Part shown: piece after piece, positions 1 through 7,401 of the stretch
Layout: the number at the start of each line of letters is the position of its first letter
Position numbering within the stretch: the first letter of the stretch is position 1
Assembly: GCF_000801955.1 (NCBI RefSeq)
Contig: NZ_JSZO01000007.1
Span: 310,001 to 374,000, forward strand
Direction of reading: 5' to 3'
Source: Ralstonia sp. A12
GTDB taxonomy: Bacteria; Pseudomonadota; Gammaproteobacteria; Burkholderiales; Burkholderiaceae
Length of the DNA: 64,000 nt
The notes under the pieces: generated by a model
Told to the model about the DNA's origin: nothing
The model's database searches: none
What the model saw: only the letters and a program-made list of their open reading frames with translations
Made by a program: the position numbers and the translations under genes

Positions 1-16
1 TGGTGCTGCTTGCCAT
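1..16 (-). CDS. 5' end of an unidentified leftward gene (partial)
   Basis: Only the first five codons lie in the window (Met-Ala-Ser-Ser-Thr). An ATG on the minus strand at 16-14 is preceded by a good Shine-Dalgarno sequence, AAAGGAG (about 22-28). It follows the GntR regulator gene in the same direction with about 90 bases between them, so the two may be co-transcribed. The product cannot be identified from five residues. A purine-degradation gene would fit the neighbourhood, but that is only a guess. Confidence 0.6.
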
Positions 17-38
17 ATACGTCTCCTTTGGGTGGTGA

Positions 39-56
39 GCCGGACGGGCGTCCGGC
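39..56 (-). repeat. Perfect 8-bp inverted repeat between the GntR gene and the next gene
   Basis: The arms GCCGGACG and CGTCCGGC are separated by only two bases. On the minus strand the hairpin would form just before the Shine-Dalgarno sequence of the partial gene. No run of T follows, so it is not a standard intrinsic terminator. It could attenuate read-through or mark the end of the regulator mRNA. Confidence 0.5.
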
Positions 57-109
57 TTGTGGCGGCCGGCCTCTGTCGTGCCAGCTCGCCCAATACAGCA
101 AAACCGGTC

Positions 110-859
110 CTAGACTTTGTTGCGCGGGCCCAATACCGAACGCAGATCGAAATCAGCGGGCGCCTCCGGGCGCACGCGGTCGGCACAGCATTGCAAGTGC
201 TGGGCCATGTGGGCCTGGGCAGCGCTGGCGTCGCCGCGCTCCAGCGCGTTGAGGATGTCGAGGTGTTCGTCAAACGAGCAGGCGTTGTTGCCCGGGGCTT
301 CGACGCTGGCAATCATCAGCGTGGTGCGCGACACCAGACGACGCATCATCTCGACCACCAGAGGGTTGCCGGACTGCTCGGCCAGCGCAACGTGGAATTC
401 CGCCGACAGGCGGATCCAGCGCGGGCGGTCCTGTGTGACGAACGCCTGGCGTTCTTGCTTGACGAGTTCCACCAGGGGCGCGATGGCTGCCTTTGGGTCG
501 CTGCTGTGGCCGACCTTGTCGAGCACCGCGTGCTCCAGGATCTGGCGCAGCTCGAACATGGCGTGGGCTTCGTCGATTGACGGGGCGGCAATGAAGGCGC
601 CGCGGTTCGGCTCCAGGTCAACCAGGCCATCGGCGGCCAGTTGGGAGAAGACCTTGCGCACCGTATGGCGTGCGGTGGCATAGATTTCGCAAAGCGCATG
701 CTCCGTCAGCTTGGTGCGCGGAGGCAGGCGGTGTTCCATGATCGCGTCGTAGATCTCGTGGTACATCCGCTCTTCGACTGACATGCGTGTTGCCCCCGAT
801 GCCTTGTTGCCCGGCTTGGATGCCGTTTCAGTGGAGACCAGCTTGAGACTTTTGGACAT
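110..859 (-). CDS. GntR-family transcriptional regulator with FCD domain
   Basis: This is a 249-residue cytoplasmic DNA-binding protein of the FadR (FCD) subgroup. A winged helix-turn-helix occupies roughly residues 29-95 (core LTEHALCEIY...HTVRKVFSQL). An all-helical FCD effector domain follows, with the spaced histidines typical of metal-binding FCD pockets (FHVALAEQSGN, DEHLDIL, HMAQH). I chose the ATG at 859 because the upstream in-frame ATG at 919 falls inside the operator-promoter repeat. The gene is divergent from hiuH-puuD, and the perfect repeat at 911-950 lies between them. The likely role is ligand-responsive control of urate catabolism; the ligand is unknown. Confidence 0.9.
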   Translation of the reverse strand: MSKSLKLVSTETASKPGNKASGATRMSVEERMYHEIYDAIMEHRLPPRTKLTEHALCEIYATARHTVRKVFSQLAADGLVDLEPNRGAFIAAPSIDEAHAMFELRQILEHAVLDKVGHSSDPKAAIAPLVELVKQERQAFVTQDRPRWIRLSAEFHVALAEQSGNPLVVEMMRRLVSRTTLMIASVEAPGNNACSFDEHLDILNALERGDASAAQAHMAQHLQCCADRVRPEAPADFDLRSVLGPRNKV

Positions 860-910
860 GGCGAACCCGCTTGTGAACAGTGCGACGCAGCATAAGCTAC
901 TGCGAAAACC

Positions 911-950
911 TGTTGACAATTATTCGTGGGCGCCTTCAATATTGTCAACA
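911..950. promoter_or_regulatory. Divergent promoter-operator: perfect 10-bp inverted repeat
   Basis: TGTTGACAAT (911-920) and ATTGTCAACA (941-950) form a perfect inverted repeat with a 20-base spacer. Each arm contains a consensus TTGACA -35 box, one on each strand. Plausible -10 boxes lie 17-18 bases away: TCAATA or CAATAT near 936-942 on the plus strand, and GAATAA or AATAAT near 925-919 on the minus strand. A dimeric GntR/FCD protein bound here would cover both -35 boxes. The likely regulator is the adjacent FCD protein. Confidence 0.7.
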
Positions 951-965
951 AAATGCGTTCAGGAA

Positions 966-1169
966 TCCGACAAACTAGGGAAATCCCTGTTTCGAGTCCC
1001 CACCGAAACACGGAGTCGGACCCAGAACGAGCGACGGCTTTGCCGGTTTGGCATGTCCCCTCCCAACATGGGTGGCAGGCGTAAACCGGCTGGACGCGCG
1101 CCGGGATGCGTGCATAGCACGTACCGAGCGGGCCCCGGCGCCAGCCCTTGTCACGCAAGGGATTGGCGC
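966..1169 (+). promoter_or_regulatory. Highly structured 5' leader of hiuH-puuD
   Basis: The region between the divergent promoter and hiuH (about 275 bases) has no credible gene but many perfect complementary arms. TCCGAC (966-971) pairs with GTCGGA (1015-1020) and encloses AGGG/CCCT (977-988) and GTTTCG/CGAAAC (989-994/1004-1009), giving a possible three-way junction. GCCGGTTT (1042-1049) pairs with AAACCGGC (1083-1090). CGTGC/GCACG occurs at 1109-1121. GCGCCA-CCCTTG (1138-1150) pairs with CAAGGG-TGGCGC (1156-1169). No uridine run follows any stem. It may be a regulatory RNA, but I cannot match it to a known class by eye. Confidence 0.45.
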
Positions 1170-1225
1170 GAGGTGCAAGTGGAGGCAGCGGCGCTTCTGA
1201 AAATTCGAACTACAGAGGAAGACAA

Positions 1226-1579
1226 ATGGGACGCTTGACTACCCATGTGCTCGACACCGCTGCAGGCACGCCGGGTCAAAACCTGGCGATCGCTCTGTTC
1301 AAGATTGTCGACAATCAGCGCCAACCGGTGAAATCGGTTCGCACCAATCACGATGGCCGTTGCGATGCGCCGCTGCTGGAAGGCGACGCGCTGCAGGTTG
1401 GCGTCTATGAGCTGGACTTCGGGGTGGGCGAGTACTACCGCGCAGCCGGCGTCAAACTCCCCGAGCCCGCGTTCCTGGACGTGGTGACGCTGCGCTTTGG
1501 CGTGGCCGACACTAGCGCGCACTACCACGTGCCGCTGCTGGTCTCGCCGTGGTCGTATTCGACCTATCGCGGTAGCTAA
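1226..1579 (+). CDS. hiuH: 5-hydroxyisourate hydrolase (transthyretin-like protein)
   Basis: The 117-residue product hydrolyses 5-hydroxyisourate, made by urate oxidase, to OHCU in the urate-to-allantoin pathway. The family signatures are clear: LTTHVLD near the N-terminus with His7, Arg45 in TNHDGRCD, the His99/His101 pair, and the C-terminal tetrapeptide YRGS. The ATG at 1226 has the ribosome-binding site AGAGGAAG just upstream and gives the normal family length. It is followed after 17 bases by puuD, so enzyme and substrate supply are co-transcribed. Expression is probably controlled by the GntR operator at 911-950. Confidence 0.95.
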   Translation: MGRLTTHVLDTAAGTPGQNLAIALFKIVDNQRQPVKSVRTNHDGRCDAPLLEGDALQVGVYELDFGVGEYYRAAGVKLPEPAFLDVVTLRFGVADTSAHYHVPLLVSPWSYSTYRGS

Positions 1580-1596
1580 CAGGGCAGGGAGTCATC

Positions 1597-2862
1597 ATGG
1601 AAGGTTATATCCTCGACTGGGCCAACTTGCTCTTGCGTTGGCTGCACGTGATCGTCGCGATCGCGTGGATCGGTTCGTCGTTCTACTTCGTCTGGCTGGA
1701 CAACAGCCTGAACAAGCCGACGGCACCGGACCTGAAGGACAAGGGCGTCGACGGCGAGCTGTGGGCCGTGCACGGCGGCGGGTTCTACAACCCGCAGAAG
1801 TACCTGCTGGCACCGAAGCAACTGCCGGATCACCTGCACTGGTTCTACTGGGAGTCGTACACGACCTGGATGTCGGGCTTCGCCCTGCTGACGGTGGTGT
1901 ACCTGTTCAACGCCAACGTCTACATGATCGACCGCAACGTGTTCGACATGTCGGCAACAACGGCGGTGCTGCTGGCGCTGGGCTTCCTGGTGGTCGGCTG
2001 GCTGGTGTACGACACCATCTGCCGCGTGTTCGGCAAGAACGACCGCGTGGTGGGCATTCTGGTGGCGGCCTATGTGGTGATCGCGGCGTTTGCAGCGACC
2101 CACCTGTTCTCGGGCCGTGCGGCATTCCTGCTGATTGGCGCGATGATCGCGACCATCATGAGCGCCAACGTGTTCTTCTGGATCATCCCGGGGCAACGCA
2201 AGGTGGTGGCCTCGCTCAAGGCCGGCGAGAAGCCGGACCCGATCCACGGCAAGCGCGGCAAGCAACGCAGCGTGCACAACACGTACTTCACGCTGCCGGT
2301 GCTGTTCGCGATGCTGTCGAACCACTACAGCATGACGTACGCGAACAAGTACAACTGGGTTGTGCTGGTGCTGATCATGCTGGCAGGCGTGCTGATCCGT
2401 CAGTTCTTCATCCTGAAGCACAAGGGCGTGGTGAACTGGGGTTATCCGGCAGCCGGCGTTGCAGTGCTGCTAGGCGTGGCGGTGTGGCTGGCTCCGGTGC
2501 AGCATCCGGCAGCGCCGGTGGCTGAAAGCGCCGCCGCAGTCGCTCCCGCAGCGGCAGAGGGCGGTGCTTCGGCGCCTGCCGCAGCCGCTCCGGCAGCCGC
2601 TAGCGGTTCGGACTTCGCCAAAGTACAGGCAGTCGTTACCGCGCGGTGCTACCAATGTCATTCGGCTCATCCTACTCTGATGCCTTCGCCGGCTAAGGGC
2701 GTGTTGCTCGATACGCCGGACCAATTGTCTGCGCATGCGCAGCTCGTCTACCAGCAGGTTGTGCAACAGAAGCTGATGCCGCTGGGCAACGTCACGAACA
2801 TCACCGACGACGAGCGCACGATCATCGCCAAGTGGTTTGAAGGCGGCGCCAAGACCAACTGA
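1597..2862 (+). CDS. puuD: Membrane urate oxidase/hydroxylase with C-terminal cytochrome c domain
   Basis: The 421-residue protein has an N-terminal membrane domain of several helices (about residues 1-300, the DUF989/urate oxidase N-terminal family). An Ala/Pro-rich linker (about 305-340) leads to a cytochrome c domain with the haem motif Cys351-Tyr-Gln-Cys354-His355 and a possible Met ligand in LMPLGN. This is the PuuD type, which oxidises urate at the inner membrane and passes electrons to the respiratory chain instead of making hydrogen peroxide. The ribosome-binding site is AGGGAG. It lies directly downstream of hiuH, which takes its product. Confidence 0.93.
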   Translation: MEGYILDWANLLLRWLHVIVAIAWIGSSFYFVWLDNSLNKPTAPDLKDKGVDGELWAVHGGGFYNPQKYLLAPKQLPDHLHWFYWESYTTWMSGFALLTVVYLFNANVYMIDRNVFDMSATTAVLLALGFLVVGWLVYDTICRVFGKNDRVVGILVAAYVVIAAFAATHLFSGRAAFLLIGAMIATIMSANVFFWIIPGQRKVVASLKAGEKPDPIHGKRGKQRSVHNTYFTLPVLFAMLSNHYSMTYANKYNWVVLVLIMLAGVLIRQFFILKHKGVVNWGYPAAGVAVLLGVAVWLAPVQHPAAPVAESAAAVAPAAAEGGASAPAAAAPAAASGSDFAKVQAVVTARCYQCHSAHPTLMPSPAKGVLLDTPDQLSAHAQLVYQQVVQQKLMPLGNVTNITDDERTIIAKWFEGGAKTN

Positions 2863-2945
2863 GGCACGCTGAAGCAACAACAGATTTTAGGTTTATCGGA
2901 GCATGTCATTCGTTCCCTAGCGGGTGACATGACCGGTGAGGGTTG

Positions 2946-2971
2946 AACGGGGCCACGGCCCCGTTTTTTTT
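2946..2971 (+). terminator. Rho-independent terminator after puuD
   Basis: The arms ACGGGGCC and GGCCCCGT (2947-2964) form a strong GC stem followed by eight T residues. It sits 85 bases after the puuD stop and ends the hiuH-puuD transcript. The rest of 2863-3135 holds no gene I can support. Confidence 0.9.
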
Positions 2972-3135
2972 CGCCCTGAGGATATGTTTGCGGTGCTTTA
3001 GCGCAGGCCGATTTCGGCGTGACTATGCGCCGCGTGGGCGCATTGGAGGACGGTAGTCCCGCAACACCCACTCAACGGCTCGCGGAGAAGCGTCAGCAGG
3101 CTCTGAGCGGGTGCGCAGAGCCTTCAGTCTGATGC

Positions 3136-3708
3136 CTACTTGCCGACACCCAGCAACGCCAGTACACCCAGCACAAGGAAGATCAGCGCAGCAATCCGAT
3201 GCACCAGCGTGATCGGCATGCGCGCGGCAAACTTGTTGCCCATCAGCACGGCGGGCACATTGGCCAGCAGCATGCCGATGGTCGTGCCGGCCACCACAGA
3301 CACCACATCATTGAAGCGCGCAGCCAGCGCCACGGTGGCGATCTGCGTCTTATCGCCCATCTCTGCAAAGAAGAACGCAACGATGGTGGTACCCAGAATG
3401 CCCAGGCCGCGCTGCGCGGTGGAGGGGGCCTCCTCATCGTCCAGCTTGTCCGGAATCAGCATCCATCCAGCCATGGCGATGAAGGCGGCGCCGAGAATCC
3501 AGCGCAGCACGTTCTCACCGAGCACATGTGTGATCCAGCCGCCGACAGCGCCGGCAAGCGCGTGATTGACGAGGGTAGAGATGAAGATGCCGAGGATGAT
3601 CGGTACCGGCTTGCGAAAACGCGCGGCCAGCAGGATCGACAGCAATTGCGTCTTATCGCCGATTTCCGCGAGGGCGACGATGCCGGTAGAGACGAGGAAG
3701 GCTTCCAT
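3136..3708 (-). CDS. GDT1/TMEM165 (UPF0016) family manganese exporter
   Basis: The 190-residue inner-membrane protein has about six transmembrane helices in two homologous halves. Each half carries the family motif E-x-G-D-K-T: Glu15-Ile-Gly-Asp-Lys-Thr20 and Glu116-Met-Gly-Asp-Lys-Thr121. Bacterial members of this family (MneA type) export Mn2+. The gene is immediately preceded by a yybP-ykoY manganese riboswitch, which independently supports that role. It lies downstream of guaD on the same strand but has its own promoter at 3936-3964. Family assignment is firm; Mn2+ specificity is inferred from family and riboswitch. Confidence 0.92.
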   Translation of the reverse strand: MEAFLVSTGIVALAEIGDKTQLLSILLAARFRKPVPIILGIFISTLVNHALAGAVGGWITHVLGENVLRWILGAAFIAMAGWMLIPDKLDDEEAPSTAQRGLGILGTTIVAFFFAEMGDKTQIATVALAARFNDVVSVVAGTTIGMLLANVPAVLMGNKFAARMPITLVHRIAALIFLVLGVLALLGVGK

Positions 3709-3759
3709 GTTGTTGTGATGTCAGGGCCGTGTGCGAACCAATGACGCACCGCTGCCGGC

Positions 3760-3927
3760 CCTATCCGCAGAGGTGTGTCATCGGTCTCGCCAGGCATGAC
3801 ACCAAGGTGCCAGGTTGGCACCCTGAGTGGCAGCTGACCACGCCATAACCCTCTGTCATTGCGACGAGGGTCAAGTCTGTTGACGTGGCCCCCAGAGCTT
3901 CGGCTCTGGGCGGCTACTCCCCAATGG
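3760..3927 (-). promoter_or_regulatory. yybP-ykoY manganese riboswitch
   Basis: On the minus strand the leader opens with GGGGAGTAGCC, then a GCCCAGAGC/GCTCTGGG stem-loop, the conserved CGTCAACAGACTTGACC segment, and further down GCCTGGCGAGACCGATGAC, the second conserved loop. These match the known yybP-ykoY aptamer core. It ends about 50 bases before the exporter ATG. Members of this class turn expression on when Mn2+ binds, which suits an exporter. Exact boundaries need a covariance model. Confidence 0.85.
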
Positions 3928-3935
3928 AAGCGAGG

Positions 3936-3964
3936 ATTATAAGAGGATCAAGCGTTGGCGCCAA
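3936..3964 (-). promoter_or_regulatory. Sigma-70 promoter for the riboswitch and Mn exporter
   Basis: On the minus strand, TTGGCG (3964-3959), a 17-base spacer and a perfect TATAAT (3941-3936) predict a start site near 3929. That is just before the riboswitch GGGGAGTAG. The -35 box overlaps the last codons of guaD, so the exporter is transcribed independently of the purine operon. Confidence 0.75.
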
Positions 3965-5282
3965 CCGCAAACTTGGCCGGCTCGCCCTGGATGTAAGTGG
4001 CGGATACCGCACGGTCCTCGCCCAGCAGCGCCAGCGAGAACAGCAGTTCTTCCAGCGTTTCCGAGCGTGCGTTGCGGCGTGCCAGCAGCGGCGTAGCAGC
4101 CGGGTCCAGCACGATGAAGTCCGCTTCGGCGCCCGGCACAAAGCTACCGATACGGTCTTCCCAACCCAGTGCTTCTGCAGCGCCGCGCGTGGCCAGGTAG
4201 AACATGCGCAGTGCGGTCAGGTGATAGCCGCCCATGCGCGCGACCTTGTGTGCCGTGCCCATCGTGCGCAGCATCGAGAACGAGCTGCCACCGCCTACGT
4301 CGGTGGCCAGCGTCAGCGCCAAGCGGTGCGCGTCGTTCTTGTGGAAGTTGTACAGGCCGCTACCCAGGAACAGGTTGGACGTGGGGCAGTGCGCCACGGC
4401 CGCGCCGGATTCCGCCATGCGTTGACGGTCGCTGTCGTCCAGCCAGATGGCGTGGCCGTAGAAGGCGCCCTTGCGCAGCAGGCCGTACTTGTCATACACG
4501 TCCAGGTAGCTGCGGGCGTTCGGGAACAGGTCGGCCACCCACTTCACCTCGTCCGGGTTTTCGGCAACGTGCGTTTGAATGAAGACGTCCGGGTGTTGCT
4601 TGGCCAGCTCGCCGGTGGCAGCCAGTTGGGCTTCGCTGGAAGTGGGGGCGAAGCGCGGGGTGATGGCGTAGGCGAGGCGGTCCTTGCCGTGCCAGCGGGA
4701 GATCAGATCGGCCGAGTCGCGCGCGCCGGATTCTGCCGTGTCCTGCAGGTACTCCGGGCAGTTGCGATCCATCATCACCTTACCGGTAATGAGGCGCATG
4801 CCGCGCTGCTGCGCTTGGCTGAACAGCGTTTCTGCCGAGCCGCGATGCACGGTGCTCCACACCATCGCGCTGGTCGTGCCGTTGCGCAGCAGCTCATCGA
4901 GGAAGAACGAGGCGACGCCGGCGGCGTATTGCTCGCTTTCAAAGCGGCGCTCTTCCGGGAAGGTGTACGTTTCCAGCCAGTGCAACAGGCCCGGCGACGG
5001 CGACGCGATCATGTCAGTCTGCGGGAAGTGCACGTGCGTGTCGATGAAGCCCGGCACGATCAGCTTGCCGCTGTAGTCGTGCAGCTGCGTGCCGGCGGGC
5101 AGGTTTTCGCGCAGCGCGGCGTAGTCGCCGGCTTGCACGATCTTGCCGCCCATGACCACAAGCAGGCCGTCTTCCCAATACTCATAGGCATCGCGCTCGC
5201 GATACTGCGGATCGTGCAGGAAATGCAGCACACGGCCGCGGTAGGCGTGAACGGTGTTGGAAGTCGGAGGCATGGTGGTCAT
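3948..5282 (-). CDS. guaD: Guanine deaminase
   Basis: The 444-residue amidohydrolase deaminates guanine to xanthine, the substrate of the XDH encoded upstream. Metal-site motifs are visible: PGFIDTHVHFPQTD (the H-x-H pair), FIQTHVAENPDEV, GHAIWL and a late Asp in LATDVGGGSS. The length is normal for bacterial GuaD. It is the last gene of the xdhA-xdhB-xdhC-ade-guaD transcript, 19 bases after ade. No terminator is evident before the downstream promoter. Confidence 0.95.
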   Translation of the reverse strand: MTTMPPTSNTVHAYRGRVLHFLHDPQYRERDAYEYWEDGLLVVMGGKIVQAGDYAALRENLPAGTQLHDYSGKLIVPGFIDTHVHFPQTDMIASPSPGLLHWLETYTFPEERRFESEQYAAGVASFFLDELLRNGTTSAMVWSTVHRGSAETLFSQAQQRGMRLITGKVMMDRNCPEYLQDTAESGARDSADLISRWHGKDRLAYAITPRFAPTSSEAQLAATGELAKQHPDVFIQTHVAENPDEVKWVADLFPNARSYLDVYDKYGLLRKGAFYGHAIWLDDSDRQRMAESGAAVAHCPTSNLFLGSGLYNFHKNDAHRLALTLATDVGGGSSFSMLRTMGTAHKVARMGGYHLTALRMFYLATRGAAEALGWEDRIGSFVPGAEADFIVLDPAATPLLARRNARSETLEELLFSLALLGEDRAVSATYIQGEPAKFAVGANA

Positions 5283-5301
5283 CGTCGTCTCGTCGTGTTT
5301 T

Positions 5302-6339
5302 TTAGTGTGTGGCTTTCCAGTGGTCGTCGACCTTGGCTAGCCACAGGGCTTTGTCCTGCTCGGGCAGGAAGGACGCCTCGAAGCTGTTGCGCGCCAGCGT
5401 GTGGGCATCGGCGGCAGACAGGTTGAGGGCGTTGAAGGTGGCGAGCCAGTTGGTGTTCATGTAGCCGCCAAAGTAGGCCGGATCGTCGGAGTGCAGGGTC
5501 ACCGCGCATCCTGCGTCCAGCAATTGCTTGAGCGAGTGATCGCGCAAGTCGGGGTAGACCTTCAGTTTTTCGTTTGACAGCGGGCAGACCGTCAGCGCGA
5601 CGCGCTCGGTGGCCAGGCGCTTGACGAGTGCTGCGTCGTCGATGGCGCGTACGCCGTGGTCGATCCGCTCCACGTTCAAGATGTCGAGCGCGTCGATCAC
5701 GTACTGCGCTGGGCCTTCTTCGCCAGCGTGGGCAACGAGGCGCAGGCCGAGCTTCTTGCACTCGGCGAACACGCGTGCGAATTTTTCCGGCGGGTTGCCG
5801 CGTTCGGACGAATCCAATCCCACACCGATGATGCGGTTGGCCGGGTCCTGGATGTAGGGCAGGGCGGCTTCCAGCGTGGCGAAGGCGTCTTCCTCGCTCA
5901 GGTGGCGCAGGAAGCAGAGGATCAGGCTGCTGGAGAAACCGTGCTCGCGCTCGGCGTCATCCAGCGCGTGGACGATACCGCCAATCACCACGTGCATTGG
6001 CACGTTGCGGGCGGTGTGCGTTTGCGGGTCGAAGAAGATCTCTGCGTGGCGGACGTTGTCGGCCAGTGCGCGCGCCACGTAGGCGGCAGTCATGTCGTAG
6101 AAATCCTGCTCGGTCAGCAGCACGCTGGCGCCGGCGTAGTACAGGTCGAGAAACGATTGCAGATCGTCGAAGGCATACGCTGCGCGCACTTCTTCGACAG
6201 AGGCATACGGCAGCTTGACGCCGTTGCGCTCGGCCAGCGCGAACATCAGTTCGGGTTCGAGCGAGCCTTCAATGTGGATGTGCAGTTCGGCTTTGGGGCT
6301 GGTGGCGATGCGTTCTGCAAGCGTGGAGGAGATCGGCAT
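5302..6339 (-). CDS. Adenine deaminase (adenosine-deaminase-like, type 2)
   Basis: The 345-residue TIM-barrel hydrolase belongs to the adenosine/adenine deaminase family. Zn and catalytic motifs are His20-x-His22 (AELHIHIEGS), LVAHAGEEG, RIDHGVRAI and TLHSDDPAYFGG. The N-terminal LEPELMFALAERN and the GLDSSERGNPPEKF segment resemble the Pseudomonas adenine deaminase subfamily, so adenine to hypoxanthine is the preferred reaction. Adenosine is the alternative. The ATG at 6339 lies two bases after the xdhC stop; a longer frame runs through xdhC and is not real. The purine operon context favours a free-base substrate. Confidence 0.9.
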   Translation of the reverse strand: MPISSTLAERIATSPKAELHIHIEGSLEPELMFALAERNGVKLPYASVEEVRAAYAFDDLQSFLDLYYAGASVLLTEQDFYDMTAAYVARALADNVRHAEIFFDPQTHTARNVPMHVVIGGIVHALDDAEREHGFSSSLILCFLRHLSEEDAFATLEAALPYIQDPANRIIGVGLDSSERGNPPEKFARVFAECKKLGLRLVAHAGEEGPAQYVIDALDILNVERIDHGVRAIDDAALVKRLATERVALTVCPLSNEKLKVYPDLRDHSLKQLLDAGCAVTLHSDDPAYFGGYMNTNWLATFNALNLSAADAHTLARNSFEASFLPEQDKALWLAKVDDHWKATH

Positions 6340-6341
6340 GA

Positions 6342-7385
6342 TCAGGCAGGGGTAGGGACGCGGTAAGGAACCGCCGCCCCACCGCTGGCGGTGGTGAGCG
6401 CGTGCTGTTGAAGCTCGCGTACCTGCAGGAGTTGGGCGACGACGGATACCGCAATGATATCCGGCGCCTTGTCCACGATGCCCGCTACGCCAATCGGGCA
6501 CACCATTTCCGGCAAGCGTGCCGGGTCCACCCCGTGCTCCACCATGCGGTGCTCGAAACGCGCGCGCTTGGTCTTGGAGCCGATCAGGCCAAAGTAGGCA
6601 AAGTCCGTGCGGCGCATGATGCGCTCGCACAGCATGAGGTCCAACGCATGGTTGTGCGTCATGACCAGGAAGTAGCTGCCGGCGGGCGCGTGGTCGATCA
6701 CGGCCTCCGGCGTATCGGTGGACTCGATGACGACGTTCGGCGGCACTTCCGTGGGGAACGGGAACATCGCATCGCGTTCGTCCACCCAGGTCACGCGGCA
6801 GGGCAGGTGCGCCAGCGCACGCACGATGGCGTGGCCGACATGGCCTGCACCACACAGCACGATCGACATGTCGGGCGGCAGCACGGTTTGCGTGAAGCCA
6901 ATCGGGTCGAGTGCTACGCCGGCCGCGGCGGCATCGCCGATGCTCGCTTCGACAGGCGTTGCCGGATCGATGGAGACGAAGCGGCGCAGGCTGCGGCGCT
7001 GGCGCATGGCGTCATCGGCCAGGGCGATCCAGTCCACATCACGCGCGTCGAGTCGTTCGAGCGACAGGCGTACCACGCCGCCGCAGCACTGGCCGAGCGC
7101 GGGCCCGAGCGGAATGCGCACGAACTGGCGGCGTGCATCACCGCTGGCTTCGGGTGCATCCATCATGGCTTGTGCGATTTCCATCGCGCGCCATTCCAGA
7201 TGGCCGCCGCCGATGGTGCCGAAGAAACCGTCGGTGCCCACCAGCATCAGCGTGCCGGGCTCGCGCGGAGCAGAGCCCTGTACGTCCGTCACGGTGACCA
7301 GCACGCACGGCTGCCCGGCTTGCACGGTGGCAAGCACATCGGCAAAACGGAACGGGCGCAGTTGCGTGTGGTCCATGGCGGTCAT
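6342..7385 (-). CDS. xdhC: Xanthine dehydrogenase accessory protein (molybdenum cofactor sulfurtransfer/insertion)
   Basis: The 347-residue XdhC-family chaperone binds molybdenum cofactor, promotes its sulfuration and delivers it to XdhB. The N-terminal domain has GGGHLEW (59-65) and the Cys100-Cys101 pair in GQCCGG. The C-terminal Rossmann-like domain starts at VLCGAGHVGHAIVRAL. The start has a GGAGA ribosome-binding site and lies 16 bases after xdhB. The order xdhA-xdhB-xdhC is the standard one. Confidence 0.95.
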   Translation of the reverse strand: MTAMDHTQLRPFRFADVLATVQAGQPCVLVTVTDVQGSAPREPGTLMLVGTDGFFGTIGGGHLEWRAMEIAQAMMDAPEASGDARRQFVRIPLGPALGQCCGGVVRLSLERLDARDVDWIALADDAMRQRRSLRRFVSIDPATPVEASIGDAAAAGVALDPIGFTQTVLPPDMSIVLCGAGHVGHAIVRALAHLPCRVTWVDERDAMFPFPTEVPPNVVIESTDTPEAVIDHAPAGSYFLVMTHNHALDLMLCERIMRRTDFAYFGLIGSKTKRARFEHRMVEHGVDPARLPEMVCPIGVAGIVDKAPDIIAVSVVAQLLQVRELQQHALTTASGGAAVPYRVPTPA

Positions 7386-7401
7386 GACGGTATCTCCGGA
7401 C

